Part shown: positions 55,007 through 63,168 of the stretch, piece after piece
Layout of the letters: the number at the start of each line of letters is the position of its first letter
Position numbering within the stretch: the first letter of the stretch is position 1
Origin: Paenibacillus monticola
Lineage (GTDB): Bacteria > Bacillota > Bacilli > Paenibacillales > Paenibacillaceae
Assembly: GCF_009664975.1 (NCBI RefSeq)
Contig: NZ_WJXB01000003.1
Coordinates: 682,001 to 746,000, forward strand
Direction of reading: 5' to 3'
DNA length: 64,000 bases
The notes under the pieces: generated by a model
What the model saw: only the letters and a program-made list of their open reading frames with translations
Database searches by the model: none
What the model was told of the DNA's origin: nothing
Position numbers and translations under genes: made by a program

Positions 55007-56895
55007 ATCGAGTAGGAGGGGGCGGTGAGCCCCCGACCTCTCACACCACCGTACATACCGTTCGGTATACGGCGGTTCATGAAATATTCCGTATGGAGTT
55101 GTATCTGTCCAACAAGCTCTTAAGTCCATTGGATTCCCAGTATTGGTTATTCAATGCTCGCGACAAAATTGGACTCCCTGCAATTCGCCAGTACCCTTTA
55201 CGGGTATTCCCCCACTCATAGGCTTTACCCTTGGGCATGCCTAGAGATAAAAGCCTTTTAACTTTGGTTCGTGGGTTCTTCCATTGCTTCCATAGGCACA
55301 TTCTTAGCCTTCTTCGAATCCACGCATCCATCCTTTGAAAGATACTTGGCGTATCCGCAAGCGAGAAGTACCCACACCATCCCATTAGGTATTGGTTTAG
55401 TTCCTTCATTCGCTCTTCCATCCTCATCGGCTTCTTTCGGGAGGTTATCTCTCGAATTCTGACCTTCGCTTTCTGTAAGGACTGCTTTGCAATTCTCACT
55501 TTCGGCTCTATGTCTGTGCTAAAACTAAACCCTAGAAACTTCCGTTTCCATGGGTGGTCTACCGCACTCTTCGCTTGGTTGACCTTGAGTTTTAGCCTCG
55601 TCTCGATGAATCGGGTGACGGATGCCTTGACTCGTTCGCCTGCTCTTAGCGTTTTCACGTAGATATTACAGTCGTCCGCATAGCGGACGAAGCGGTGTCC
55701 ACGTTTCTCTAATTCCTTGTCCAGTTCGTCTAGTACGATGTTAGATAATAACGGACTCAAAGGCCCCCCTTGCGGTGCGCCTTCTCGTGTCGGTTGAACT
55801 AACCCGTTCTCCATCACGCCCGATTGTAGGTATTTCCGAATTAGCAACAGGACTTTCTTGTCCTTCACTTTCTCCGCAATTTTCATCATTAGACGGTCAT
55901 GGTTGACGCGGTCAAAGAACTTCTCCAAGTCCAGATCGACTACGAATCGATAGCCTTCTTTCATAAATGTTCTCGCTTTCCTTACGGCATCATGTCCCCG
56001 CCGTTTGGGGCGAAATCCATAACTGTGCTCGGAAAAGGGTGGATCGAACCATGGGGTTAACACCTGAGCGATCGCTTGTTGCAGCATTCGGTCTGTCACG
56101 GTAGGGATTCCCAGTTTCCTGACACCTCCGCCATTCGGTTTCGGGATTTCGACCCGACGTACGGGGCTCGGCTCATAGGTTCCTTCTTCTATCGCTTGCC
56201 GTATCTTCTGCCAGTTTTGTACGATGTGTTCGCGTAAGGATTTTACGGTCATCCCATCTACGCCATGGCTTCCTTTATTCGATTCGACTCGCTTTAACGC
56301 TTGTAGAAGATTTTCCCGTGACAGCAACTGCTCCAACATTTTTTTCCTCTCTTTACGTGATTTGTGCCTTCTTCTTGTGCCAAAGATGAATTCTGCCCTG
56401 CCGAAGCTCCACACGGGATTCACCGCTTCCTTCTTCAATCAGGTCCTTTCGGATTTTCTGCTGTCATGACTCATCTTGAACGCCTAGATGCACAAATGCC
56501 TATTTCATGTTCAGCCCTTCCGCTCGTGTTGCAACACGAAAGCGTACTATGGCGTCTGCTGACTTCTGTACGTTCAGCCTGTCCTCGCGGCCAGGGTTAC
56601 GAAATATCTTCGCCATCCGTACAGATCTCCCCAGGTAAGAACGCTATCTTCCTCTCCATCTATCTGCTTCATTTACTCTCGTACGCCTTTGGCAGTATGG
56701 ACTTTGGTTTGTTTAGCAACCTCATCCAACATACGCTAGCCTTATATGAAGTTCGTGTTCCTCAGACCGGAGATTTGCCGCCGGCTTCCTTCAGATTCCA
56801 CCTCACGGTGGACACCCTTGCCTTAAGCTAATGACTACTACTGCCTTCGCCATTCGGGACTTCAACCCTAGAGATAGCGCCCATGCTGGGCGCAC
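55007..56895 (-). mobile_element. group IIC intron with maturase
   Basis: On the minus strand the element begins GTGCGCCCAGCATGGGCGC at 56895, right after the T-tract of a terminator, and ends ...CTCCTACTCGAT at 55007. Domain V (complement of 55045-55076) is ACCGCCGTATACC, a short loop and the pairing GGTATGTACGGTGGT, with a CGC triad as in class C. Domain VI (GGGGGC/GCCCCC) follows, with a branch-point A about 7 bases from the end. About 1.89 kb in total. Insertion after a terminator stem is the known habit of class IIC introns. Confidence 0.88.
55077..56339 (-). CDS. ltrA: group II intron reverse transcriptase/maturase
   Basis: 420 residues. The RT domain contains GVDGMTVKSLR, the GIPTVTDRMLQQAIAQVL block, FRPKRRGHDAV, the APQGGPLSPLLSN block and the catalytic YADD (about residues 220-223). 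The maturase domain X follows (MKELNQYLMGWCGYF). There is no HNH endonuclease, as in class IIC. The ATG at 56339 has AGAGAGG 7 bases upstream; a TTG at 56438 with AAAGGA is an alternative that would add 33 residues. The stop codon touches domain V. The frame is intact. Confidence 0.93.
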   Translation of the reverse strand: MLEQLLSRENLLQALKRVESNKGSHGVDGMTVKSLREHIVQNWQKIRQAIEEGTYEPSPVRRVEIPKPNGGGVRKLGIPTVTDRMLQQAIAQVLTPWFDPPFSEHSYGFRPKRRGHDAVRKARTFMKEGYRFVVDLDLEKFFDRVNHDRLMMKIAEKVKDKKVLLLIRKYLQSGVMENGLVQPTREGAPQGGPLSPLLSNIVLDELDKELEKRGHRFVRYADDCNIYVKTLRAGERVKASVTRFIETRLKLKVNQAKSAVDHPWKRKFLGFSFSTDIEPKVRIAKQSLQKAKVRIREITSRKKPMRMEERMKELNQYLMGWCGYFSLADTPSIFQRMDAWIRRRLRMCLWKQWKNPRTKVKRLLSLGMPKGKAYEWGNTRKGYWRIAGSPILSRALNNQYWESNGLKSLLDRYNSIRNIS

Positions 56896-56896
56896 T

Positions 56897-56931
56897 AAAA
56901 AAACGTTTCACGGAAACAACCGCGAAACGTT
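56897..56931 (-). terminator. terminator of the AraC gene and intron target
   Basis: AACGTTTCGCGG pairs with CCGTGAAACGTT (one G.T-type mismatch), followed by T7 and A on the minus strand. The intron begins at the next base (56895), so the terminator is its 5' exon. Confidence 0.88.
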
Positions 56932-56962
56932 ATACGACTGAAGCGTGTTTTTCAGGTTTTCA

Positions 56963-57919
56963 TTAGCTTGTACTTACCCTGTTCTTCACTCTATCATCCC
57001 TTAGCCTGGATTGTTGTCTATATTCCGACGGAGACTTTCCAAACCGAAGTTTGAACACTTTGGAGAAATGAGCGATGTTCTCGAATCCCACGGAGTAACA
57101 GATATCAGTGACGGAAAGCTTCGTTTCTAATAAAAGATTCTCGGCTTTATCAAGCCTCCGGTTGCGAATCCACTTCAACGGAGAAGTATCATACGTTGCC
57201 TGGAAATCACGCTTGAATGTAGACAGGCTTCTGCCCGACAAATAAGCCAGATCATGAAGAGAAACTGGATTAGTGAAATTCTCCTCCATGATTTTACCGA
57301 TACCGTTACTGTCATTGTTGCTCGGCTGCAGCAACTGGTATAGGAATCGTTCATTTGAATCTGAAATATGAAACAGCAGCTCCATTAACTTGACTCGAAC
57401 CAAGCCGTCGTTGATATGCTCCGGTTTGTCGAAATAAGGTTTTAAGGATTCAATATAAGCTGTAATGAGATTATTGACTGGGATAATGGACACCGGAATC
57501 ATATCGCTCACGGGGTAGATTGGCTTCAGCTCTGCAAATTTGACGAAGTCCTCCAACGTTTTTTCGTTAAAAAAAAACATCATATAATCAAGCAAGTACT
57601 CGGAACCCTGTTCCCCTGATTTCTCGTATTCGATCACGATCGATTTGTGAAGAAACACCATTTCATTACTACGCACGGTATACTTCTGATCCCGGAAACG
57701 AACAGTATAACTACCTGACTTCACGTATAGCAGAAGATGCTCCTTCAAAAAATACGAGCCTATTCTGCCTTGGGTATGCAGACAAAATGTAATGACAGAC
57801 ATCCCATTCAGTTTTAAGTTCCCGTTTTGATCAGGCGCGTTGATCAGCTGCTCAGGCACCCTGATTAATCTACCTACACTTTTAGACATAGGTGTTCCTA
57901 CCTTTTCTTGGGCTTCCAT
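56963..57919 (-). CDS. AraC-family regulator (ExsA-like)
   Basis: 318 residues from ATG 57919; an ATG at 57889 with AGGTAGGA upstream is equally likely (308 residues). The N-terminal effector domain contains LLLYVKSGSYTVRFRDQKYT. The C-terminal double HTH is visible as SLHDLAYLSGRSLSTFKRDF and SVGFENIAHFSKVFKLRFGK. It is the last gene of the operon carrying the cyclophilin-like proteins, 18 bases after the SLH protein, so it likely controls that operon. Confidence 0.9.
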   Translation of the reverse strand: MEAQEKVGTPMSKSVGRLIRVPEQLINAPDQNGNLKLNGMSVITFCLHTQGRIGSYFLKEHLLLYVKSGSYTVRFRDQKYTVRSNEMVFLHKSIVIEYEKSGEQGSEYLLDYMMFFFNEKTLEDFVKFAELKPIYPVSDMIPVSIIPVNNLITAYIESLKPYFDKPEHINDGLVRVKLMELLFHISDSNERFLYQLLQPSNNDSNGIGKIMEENFTNPVSLHDLAYLSGRSLSTFKRDFQATYDTSPLKWIRNRRLDKAENLLLETKLSVTDICYSVGFENIAHFSKVFKLRFGKSPSEYRQQSRLRDDRVKNRVSTS

Positions 57920-57937
57920 TTCAATTCAGCTTCCCCT

Positions 57938-58969
57938 CTAATCCATTCGTTCAATTGTAACTGTAAAATCCTCTTTCATGCCTGCAAAGGCTTCAATCCC
58001 TGAATCAATGCTGCCTAGTTGAATCAGACCGCTGGAATAACCAAAATCCTCATAGAAGATAGCCAAATTTCCCCAAGGAGCATAATACGTAATGTTCCCT
58101 ACGGAGGGGTCACTGCCCGCCGGCATACCTTCAGTCGATAATTTTCTCGGCAGATCACTAATTTTCTCTGTTCCGGCGAAATCTTGCAACGTTAAGGTTA
58201 ACGGTAGTTGGGAAATAAAATCACGGCTTGACACATTGTCGAGCATTGTAGCTGTAAATACTGTGTTGCCGGCCGTAAGTTTAATTTTCAGCATCTCTTT
58301 ACCGTCTGGATGAGCACTCATAATATTTTCAGCACCTGTTTCTGCTGCAAACAATTCTTGTAGGGGTTGTGCAGCCTCTACGTCCACCACTTTGTCAGCA
58401 ACTAATTCATCCAATAGCGTGCGGTCACTACCCTTCACTTTGACAGCTAAGGCAGAGTAAGAAACGGCAACCATGTCGCCGCGCAAGAAATTGCCGTTTT
58501 TTGTGATAGACGATAAAAGACCAAGTTCATCCGCTGCAACTATTGCTGTCTGATACGAAAATTCATTCCCGTAACCCAGCGCGCGCATCACAAAGGTGGT
58601 GTACATTTGCAGACTGCATAACCCGCCAGGATTAAACTTGTCGTGACTTGCACCCTGAGTAAAGTTTGAGCTGTACATATAAGCAATAGCATCCTCTGCC
58701 CAAGAAGGTACATCGGTGAAGGGATGACTGTAGTTGCCATTCCTCGCCTGATTTTCCGCCCCCAGTAGACGTACCAGCATGACTGCCGCTTGAGCACGGG
58801 TAACCTGACGGTCGAGCTCATAACCATTATTGGTGCCTTGAAATAATCCCAAACTATGGAGGGAGTCTGCCTGAACGTTATTGTCAGCTGCATAAGTTGG
58901 TTGTCCGAAAATACCTGATACCAGAACCATGGCGACTACAACGGCAATTCGTTTTAAGTATTGTTTCAT
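57938..58969 (-). CDS. SLH-domain protein with cyclophilin-like fold
   Basis: 343 residues. The signal peptide is cleaved near PTYAADN (about 28). S-layer-homology repeats (about 35-190) include QVTRAQAAVMLVRLLG, FTDVPSWAEDAIAYMY and RGDMVAVSY, and would bind the wall polysaccharide. Residues about 220-343 form a cyclophilin-like-fold domain (KIKLTAGNTVFTATMLDNVS, LPLTLTLQDFAGTEKIS, GNITYYAPWGNLAIFYEDFG, IQLGSI) of the COG2164 type. This group is not a proven peptidyl-prolyl isomerase. GGGAGGATTTGA precedes the ATG. It shares its C-terminal module with the next two lipoproteins. Confidence 0.9.
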   Translation of the reverse strand: MKQYLKRIAVVVAMVLVSGIFGQPTYAADNNVQADSLHSLGLFQGTNNGYELDRQVTRAQAAVMLVRLLGAENQARNGNYSHPFTDVPSWAEDAIAYMYSSNFTQGASHDKFNPGGLCSLQMYTTFVMRALGYGNEFSYQTAIVAADELGLLSSITKNGNFLRGDMVAVSYSALAVKVKGSDRTLLDELVADKVVDVEAAQPLQELFAAETGAENIMSAHPDGKEMLKIKLTAGNTVFTATMLDNVSSRDFISQLPLTLTLQDFAGTEKISDLPRKLSTEGMPAGSDPSVGNITYYAPWGNLAIFYEDFGYSSGLIQLGSIDSGIEAFAGMKEDFTVTIERMD

Positions 58970-58990
58970 TCAAATCCTCCCATTACTAGC

Positions 58991-59584
58991 TCAGTCTGCA
59001 AGTGACCATGTAACCTGTACAGAGCCTGAACCAAGAGCAGAAGCAAGGTTGGACGGATCATCCACATGTCCCAGCGGAATATAACCGCCGAAAGAATTAG
59101 AGAACGTTTGATAAAAAAGTACCAGAGTGTTTCCTGACCAGCTCATAATATCACCGGCATGAATGGTTGCAGGACGCTCCGTAGATTGTGCCGGAAGATC
59201 CTCGGACAGATTATAGTACTTCTCCAGTCCATTGAGTTCCTTCATCTGGAAGGTCAAAGGAAATTGTGCGACTAACGCCTGAGATGTTTCGTTGTCATGA
59301 AGTGTTGCTGTAAATGTAGTGCTGCCTACAGTAATATGGATGGGAATTATGCCGGTTTTCATGGAATCATTATCCCCTGTTTCATCTGATGCGTTCTCCG
59401 AAGGTAATGCAGATGGTGGTAGTGTTAAAGTCGGTGCGCTCTCCGCAGGTACTTGTGAATTTGTACTTTCCGCGCTTCCGCTTGGAAAAGCAGAGTCAGA
59501 ATATTGTTCATTATGTGTTTTACTGCAGGCTGCCAATGCAAATATAAGCCAAGTGCATAACAGTACACTTAAGACTTGACGCAT
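58991..59584 (-). CDS. lipoprotein with cyclophilin-like fold, copy A
   Basis: 197 residues. The lipobox is ALAAC (Cys20), followed by a Ser/Pro/Glu-rich linker to about residue 75 and a cyclophilin-like domain: IHITVGSTTFTATLHDNETS, FPLTFQMKELNGLEKYYNLS, GDIMSWSGNTLVLFYQTFSN, IPLGHV. It is anchored on the outer membrane face. AAAGGAGGTGCAAC gives a strong ribosome site. It stands between two similar genes, suggesting tandem duplication. Confidence 0.88.
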   Translation of the reverse strand: MRQVLSVLLCTWLIFALAACSKTHNEQYSDSAFPSGSAESTNSQVPAESAPTLTLPPSALPSENASDETGDNDSMKTGIIPIHITVGSTTFTATLHDNETSQALVAQFPLTFQMKELNGLEKYYNLSEDLPAQSTERPATIHAGDIMSWSGNTLVLFYQTFSNSFGGYIPLGHVDDPSNLASALGSGSVQVTWSLAD

Positions 59585-59659
59585 GTTGCACCTCCTTTCA
59601 AAAAATTACCCATTCGAGCTAACACCGTTCACGGCTAGCTCATGAAGGAGAGGTACCCA

Positions 59660-60232
59660 TTAATCTGCCAGTTCGATCAGTACATCATAGCTTCCGGTCA
59701 GTTGGCTTATTACCGATAATTCACTGTCAATTTTCCCGATGTTCACCTGGTAACCATATTGCTCAGACTTCTTTCCTTCATCTTCAAAAAGAATAGTGAA
59801 ATAATCTGCATCAGTGGCAAAGTCAATGTCACCATTGAGCCAGCCGTAATGAACATCTTCTTCATTGAACTCCAGCGGATCATCCATTACGCCGCAGAAG
59901 TCGTGGGAATAGCGGTTTACATGCACGGTATAAGGCAGCTTGGATATTAAGTCCTGTGCTGTAATGCTGTCGTTCAGTGTGCCAGGGATGATCACATCAC
60001 CGAAATGCATATTGATTTTTGTACCGTTCTCCAGAACTCGAGAGGCCTTAGTAGGATCAAGGGTTTGCACCTGTGCACCGTCAGATGCCACACGCACCAG
60101 ATTCTTATCAGCTTCTGTCGTGTTGCTGGTTTGTGGCTGAGAGATATCGTTGGTAGTGTTATTTCCGTTACTGCAGGCAACCAAAGTAAATATCATCATT
60201 AATGCGAGAGGTAGCGCAAAAAGTTTTTTCAC
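59660..60232 (-). CDS. lipoprotein with cyclophilin-like fold, copy B
   Basis: 190 residues from a GTG at 60232, with AAAGGAAAAG upstream. The lipobox is TLVAC (Cys20), then an Asn/Thr-rich linker. The domain (about 70-190) has INMHFGDVIIPGTLNDSITA, LPYTVHVNRYSHDFCGVMDD, EEDVHYGWLNGDIDFATDAD and IGKI, more diverged from the other two. Same operon and location as copy A. Confidence 0.85.
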   Translation of the reverse strand: MKKLFALPLALMMIFTLVACSNGNNTTNDISQPQTSNTTEADKNLVRVASDGAQVQTLDPTKASRVLENGTKINMHFGDVIIPGTLNDSITAQDLISKLPYTVHVNRYSHDFCGVMDDPLEFNEEDVHYGWLNGDIDFATDADYFTILFEDEGKKSEQYGYQVNIGKIDSELSVISQLTGSYDVLIELAD

Positions 60233-60248
60233 AATACTCTTTTCCTTT

Positions 60249-60815
60249 CTAATCTATCTGCTTTATCATTTTTGCCGGAACGCCTGCCACAACCGTATTC
60301 GGCGGAACGTCTTTCGTGACCACAGCGCCGGCGGATACGATTGAATTTTCTCCAATCGTAACACCAGGCATCACCATGGCACCGATGCCTATCCAGGCAT
60401 TTCTTTTTATTACGATAGGGGTGCAAATTGTAGATTGTCTTTGAGCGGGATTCAGCGGGTGGTTAATGGTAATCAAATTCACTTTCGGTCCGATGAGAAC
60501 ATGATCTTCGATTGTAATCCCACCTCTATCCATAAACGAACAAGCGTGATTGATAAATACATTTTTCCCTACCCTGATATTTCTGCCGAAGTCGGTGTAG
60601 AACGGCGGAAGGAGATCGAATGTGTCATCGATTTCTGCTCCCGTTAACTTCGAGAATAAACTTCTAACCCTTTCAGCTTCATAGGATGAGCTATTTAATT
60701 CAAAGGTGATTTTTTGTGCTTTGTTAATGACCTCCCGGATTTTATAATATTCCGGATCATCCAGAGAAATCAGTTCACCTGATTTCTCACGTTCAAAGAT
60801 ATCTTTTGGATTCAT
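60249..60815 (-). CDS. maltose/galactoside O-acetyltransferase family protein
   Basis: 188 residues. The N-terminal helical Mac domain (about 1-55) precedes a left-handed beta-helix with hexapeptide repeats. The catalytic His is in LITINHPLNPAQR, and ...VSAGAVVTKDVPPNTVVAGVPAK ends the fold. It transfers acetyl from acetyl-CoA to a sugar. AGAGGTC precedes the ATG. It is embedded in the redox operon, 16 bases upstream of copy B. Confidence 0.92.
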   Translation of the reverse strand: MNPKDIFEREKSGELISLDDPEYYKIREVINKAQKITFELNSSSYEAERVRSLFSKLTGAEIDDTFDLLPPFYTDFGRNIRVGKNVFINHACSFMDRGGITIEDHVLIGPKVNLITINHPLNPAQRQSTICTPIVIKRNAWIGIGAMVMPGVTIGENSIVSAGAVVTKDVPPNTVVAGVPAKMIKQID

Positions 60816-60887
60816 TTTGTTAGACCTCTTTTTGATTTAAGAATAGATCAATGGTAATCTCTGCAGCATTTCGTTGACTTCATTCAG

Positions 60888-61631
60888 TTAGACAACTTGG
60901 TTCGTTGGGCGAATCAGGATTTCGCTTACCGCGACACTATCAGGTGTGCTAATGGCATAGGCTACAGCATCGGCGATGTCGCTGGACTTCAATCCAAATC
61001 CTTCAATTTTCCCATTATTCTTTACCCACTCACGATTCTCAGGGTCGTTGATCGTTGTATACAGTTCAGTATCGACTAATCCTGGAGAGATAATTGTGCT
61101 CCGCAGATTGTTCTCGCGTTCTTCTTGACGCAATCCTTCCATGATGGCCCGGACAGCAAATTTAGTTCCACAATATACCGCAGAACCAGGATAGACGACA
61201 TGTCCTGCTACGGAGTCAGTCGCAATGATATGGCCGGATTTTTGTTTTCTCATCACTGGCAATACTGCGGCAATCCCATTTAGAACCCCCATAATATTGA
61301 TATCCAGCATCTGGCGCCATTCGTCAAAACGTGTTTCAGAAAGTGGCGCAGTGGGCATGACTCCAGCGTTATTATATAGGACATCTATACGGCCATACTT
61401 CGTAAGTGCCAGATCAATTACGGCCTGAACATCCTCTTTGTTAGCAACATCTGCAACCACATATGAAATTTCAGCATCAGGCAGTGTTTCAACAAGAGCC
61501 TGCAACCGGTCTTCTCTGCGGGCAGCAATTACTAACTTTGCTCCTTCTTGGGCAAGCTTCTTTGTCGTTGCCTCACCAATCCCACTGGAAGCCCCCATAA
61601 TAACAACAACTTTTCCTTCAATCTTTGACAT
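60888..61631 (-). CDS. short-chain dehydrogenase/reductase
   Basis: 247 residues. Nucleotide motif GASSGIG (about 14-20), NNAG, and catalytic Ser in ATDSVAG plus Tyr-x-x-x-Lys in VYCGTKFAV. The Arg-rich start of strand 2 (AARREDRL) suggests NADP(H) preference. The second of two close ATGs (61631) has AAGGAGG at 8 bases and is chosen. Substrate unknown; part of the redox gene group. Confidence 0.92.
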   Translation of the reverse strand: MSKIEGKVVVIMGASSGIGEATTKKLAQEGAKLVIAARREDRLQALVETLPDAEISYVVADVANKEDVQAVIDLALTKYGRIDVLYNNAGVMPTAPLSETRFDEWRQMLDINIMGVLNGIAAVLPVMRKQKSGHIIATDSVAGHVVYPGSAVYCGTKFAVRAIMEGLRQEERENNLRSTIISPGLVDTELYTTINDPENREWVKNNGKIEGFGLKSSDIADAVAYAISTPDSVAVSEILIRPTNQVV

Positions 61632-61727
61632 GATCATTTCCTCCTTATCGTTGTATAGCTTTGATTAATAGGACCTGCTGTTATCATTAGCTTGTCCGTA
61701 GATAACAAAATTAACGCTATCAATGTG

Positions 61728-62426
61728 TTACTTTTTTAACCGCCTCCTTTCGCGGGATGAAACACGTTGCATGCCTTTTGCAGTATAATAAGCAATGCAG
61801 ATACAGAGTCCCATCATTGCTAAATGATCGGCAAAAAATAAAACGAGAAATTGTTCGAATTTAAAAGAGATGAACTTGGTTCTCAAAAAAAGATATGAGG
61901 TAATATCATGCTCTATAAAGGAATACACACCATAGGCAGCTATCAATACTGAGATGAGCTGTAATATAACCTTACGGATAACAGACGGCCGAGTCACCCT
62001 AAGCGCTTTGCGCATCATCATCATCATCATGTTCCAATGCAGCCCGACATGCGCAGACATACAGATAAAGCCCCAATAGGAAGCGAGCATATGCAATTCC
62101 CGTGCAAAGGACATTCCGCCGCTTATGGACAGAAAAGCAAAGGCATGGCGTGACATCATGATGCCGCTAATCATCAGCCCGATCATGCATACAAATACCG
62201 AAAAATTCACTACAGTTTGAAAGATACGAAACGCCGTATATTTTCCTTTTCGCAAATTTCTGTACCATTTGAAATTTAGCACGTTGTGGGTAATAAACAT
62301 CACAAACATTGCAGTTCCAATCCATTCATGCGCTGTCTGCCCGGTCAGGATGAAAGCCATTGAAATCGGCAGCAACACCGTCATGATTAGATCAATTGAT
62401 ATTTTAATCATTGCTTTGGGTTTCAT
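61728..62426 (-). CDS. DUF4405-like membrane protein, possible b-type cytochrome
   Basis: 232 residues with five or six helices. Several His lie in or near helices (GQTAHEWIGTAMFVMFITHN, ARELHMLASYWGFICMSAHV, then GLHWN), the pattern of DUF4405/cytochrome-b561-like haem ligands. AAAGGAGAA lies at 5-6 bases before the ATG at 62426. The gene directly follows the lipoprotein flavodoxin (19 bases), so electron transfer across the membrane between them is a reasonable inference. Haem binding is not proven by sequence. Confidence 0.78.
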   Translation of the reverse strand: MKPKAMIKISIDLIMTVLLPISMAFILTGQTAHEWIGTAMFVMFITHNVLNFKWYRNLRKGKYTAFRIFQTVVNFSVFVCMIGLMISGIMMSRHAFAFLSISGGMSFARELHMLASYWGFICMSAHVGLHWNMMMMMMRKALRVTRPSVIRKVILQLISVLIAAYGVYSFIEHDITSYLFLRTKFISFKFEQFLVLFFADHLAMMGLCICIAYYTAKGMQRVSSRERRRLKK

Positions 62427-62445
62427 CATTTCTCCTTTATGCCTA

Positions 62446-63168
62446 TCAGTTAGACAATCCAAGCTGCTGCAGCCAGTCCATAACATCTTGTTGCGCATCG
62501 CTGGCATCTCCGCCTCTGACAGCAAGGCCGTCCAAGACGGTTGCCCCGGTCAACATGCTTGTTATCGTATGGTCATTATTCGAAAACCGGCTGCCTTCAT
62601 GGGTAGTAAAAGGGATTACAGTTTTACCCGCAAAGTCATATTCCTCCAGAAAGCTATACACCGCCATTGGAAGATCGTACCACCAATTGGGAAAGCCAAT
62701 AAAGACGATATCATAATCCTCCATGTTGTCCACGTGAGCGCTCAGTTCCGGACGTTCATCCTCCTCCTTCTGCTGCTGGCCCAAATCTACAACCGTGTCA
62801 TAATCGGCCGGGAATTTATTTGCAGTTGCAATGAGGAACAGCTCTCCGCCTATCGCTCTCTGGATCATATCCGCGATAATTTCCGTATTCCCAGCAAGCA
62901 CGCTGTCTTGGAGGTTTAGACTTGCGCTGGTAACGGCGTCTATATTTGAATCGAAATCTGTATTACCGACGCGGGAAAAGTACGCTATGAGTATTTTCTG
63001 CTCACCTGTAACGAGTGGAGTGGCATTGTTATTTTCAGCAGGAATAATACCAGCAGTACTGCTCGGTATGTTGATTGCCGCAGTACTTTCCTCAGAACCG
63101 TTGTTTCCGCATGCCGCTAAGGAAAGAACAAGCAGAAATACCAGCACATACACAAGTGCTTTTTTCAT
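62446..63168 (-). CDS. exported lipoprotein flavodoxin
   Basis: 240 residues. The signal peptide ends in lipobox SLAAC (Cys20), then a 35-residue linker. The flavodoxin-like fold starts at KILIAYFSRVGNTDFDSNID, the phosphate loop region for FMN, with FIGFPNWWYDLPMAVYSFLE in the middle and VIPFTTHEGSRFSNNDHTIT near the end. Flavodoxins are normally cytosolic; this one should sit outside the membrane. Its ATG overlaps the stop of the aminotransferase by 4 bases (ATGA). Confidence 0.9.
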   Translation of the reverse strand: MKKALVYVLVFLLVLSLAACGNNGSEESTAAINIPSSTAGIIPAENNNATPLVTGEQKILIAYFSRVGNTDFDSNIDAVTSASLNLQDSVLAGNTEIIADMIQRAIGGELFLIATANKFPADYDTVVDLGQQQKEEDERPELSAHVDNMEDYDIVFIGFPNWWYDLPMAVYSFLEEYDFAGKTVIPFTTHEGSRFSNNDHTITSMLTGATVLDGLAVRGGDASDAQQDVMDWLQQLGLSN

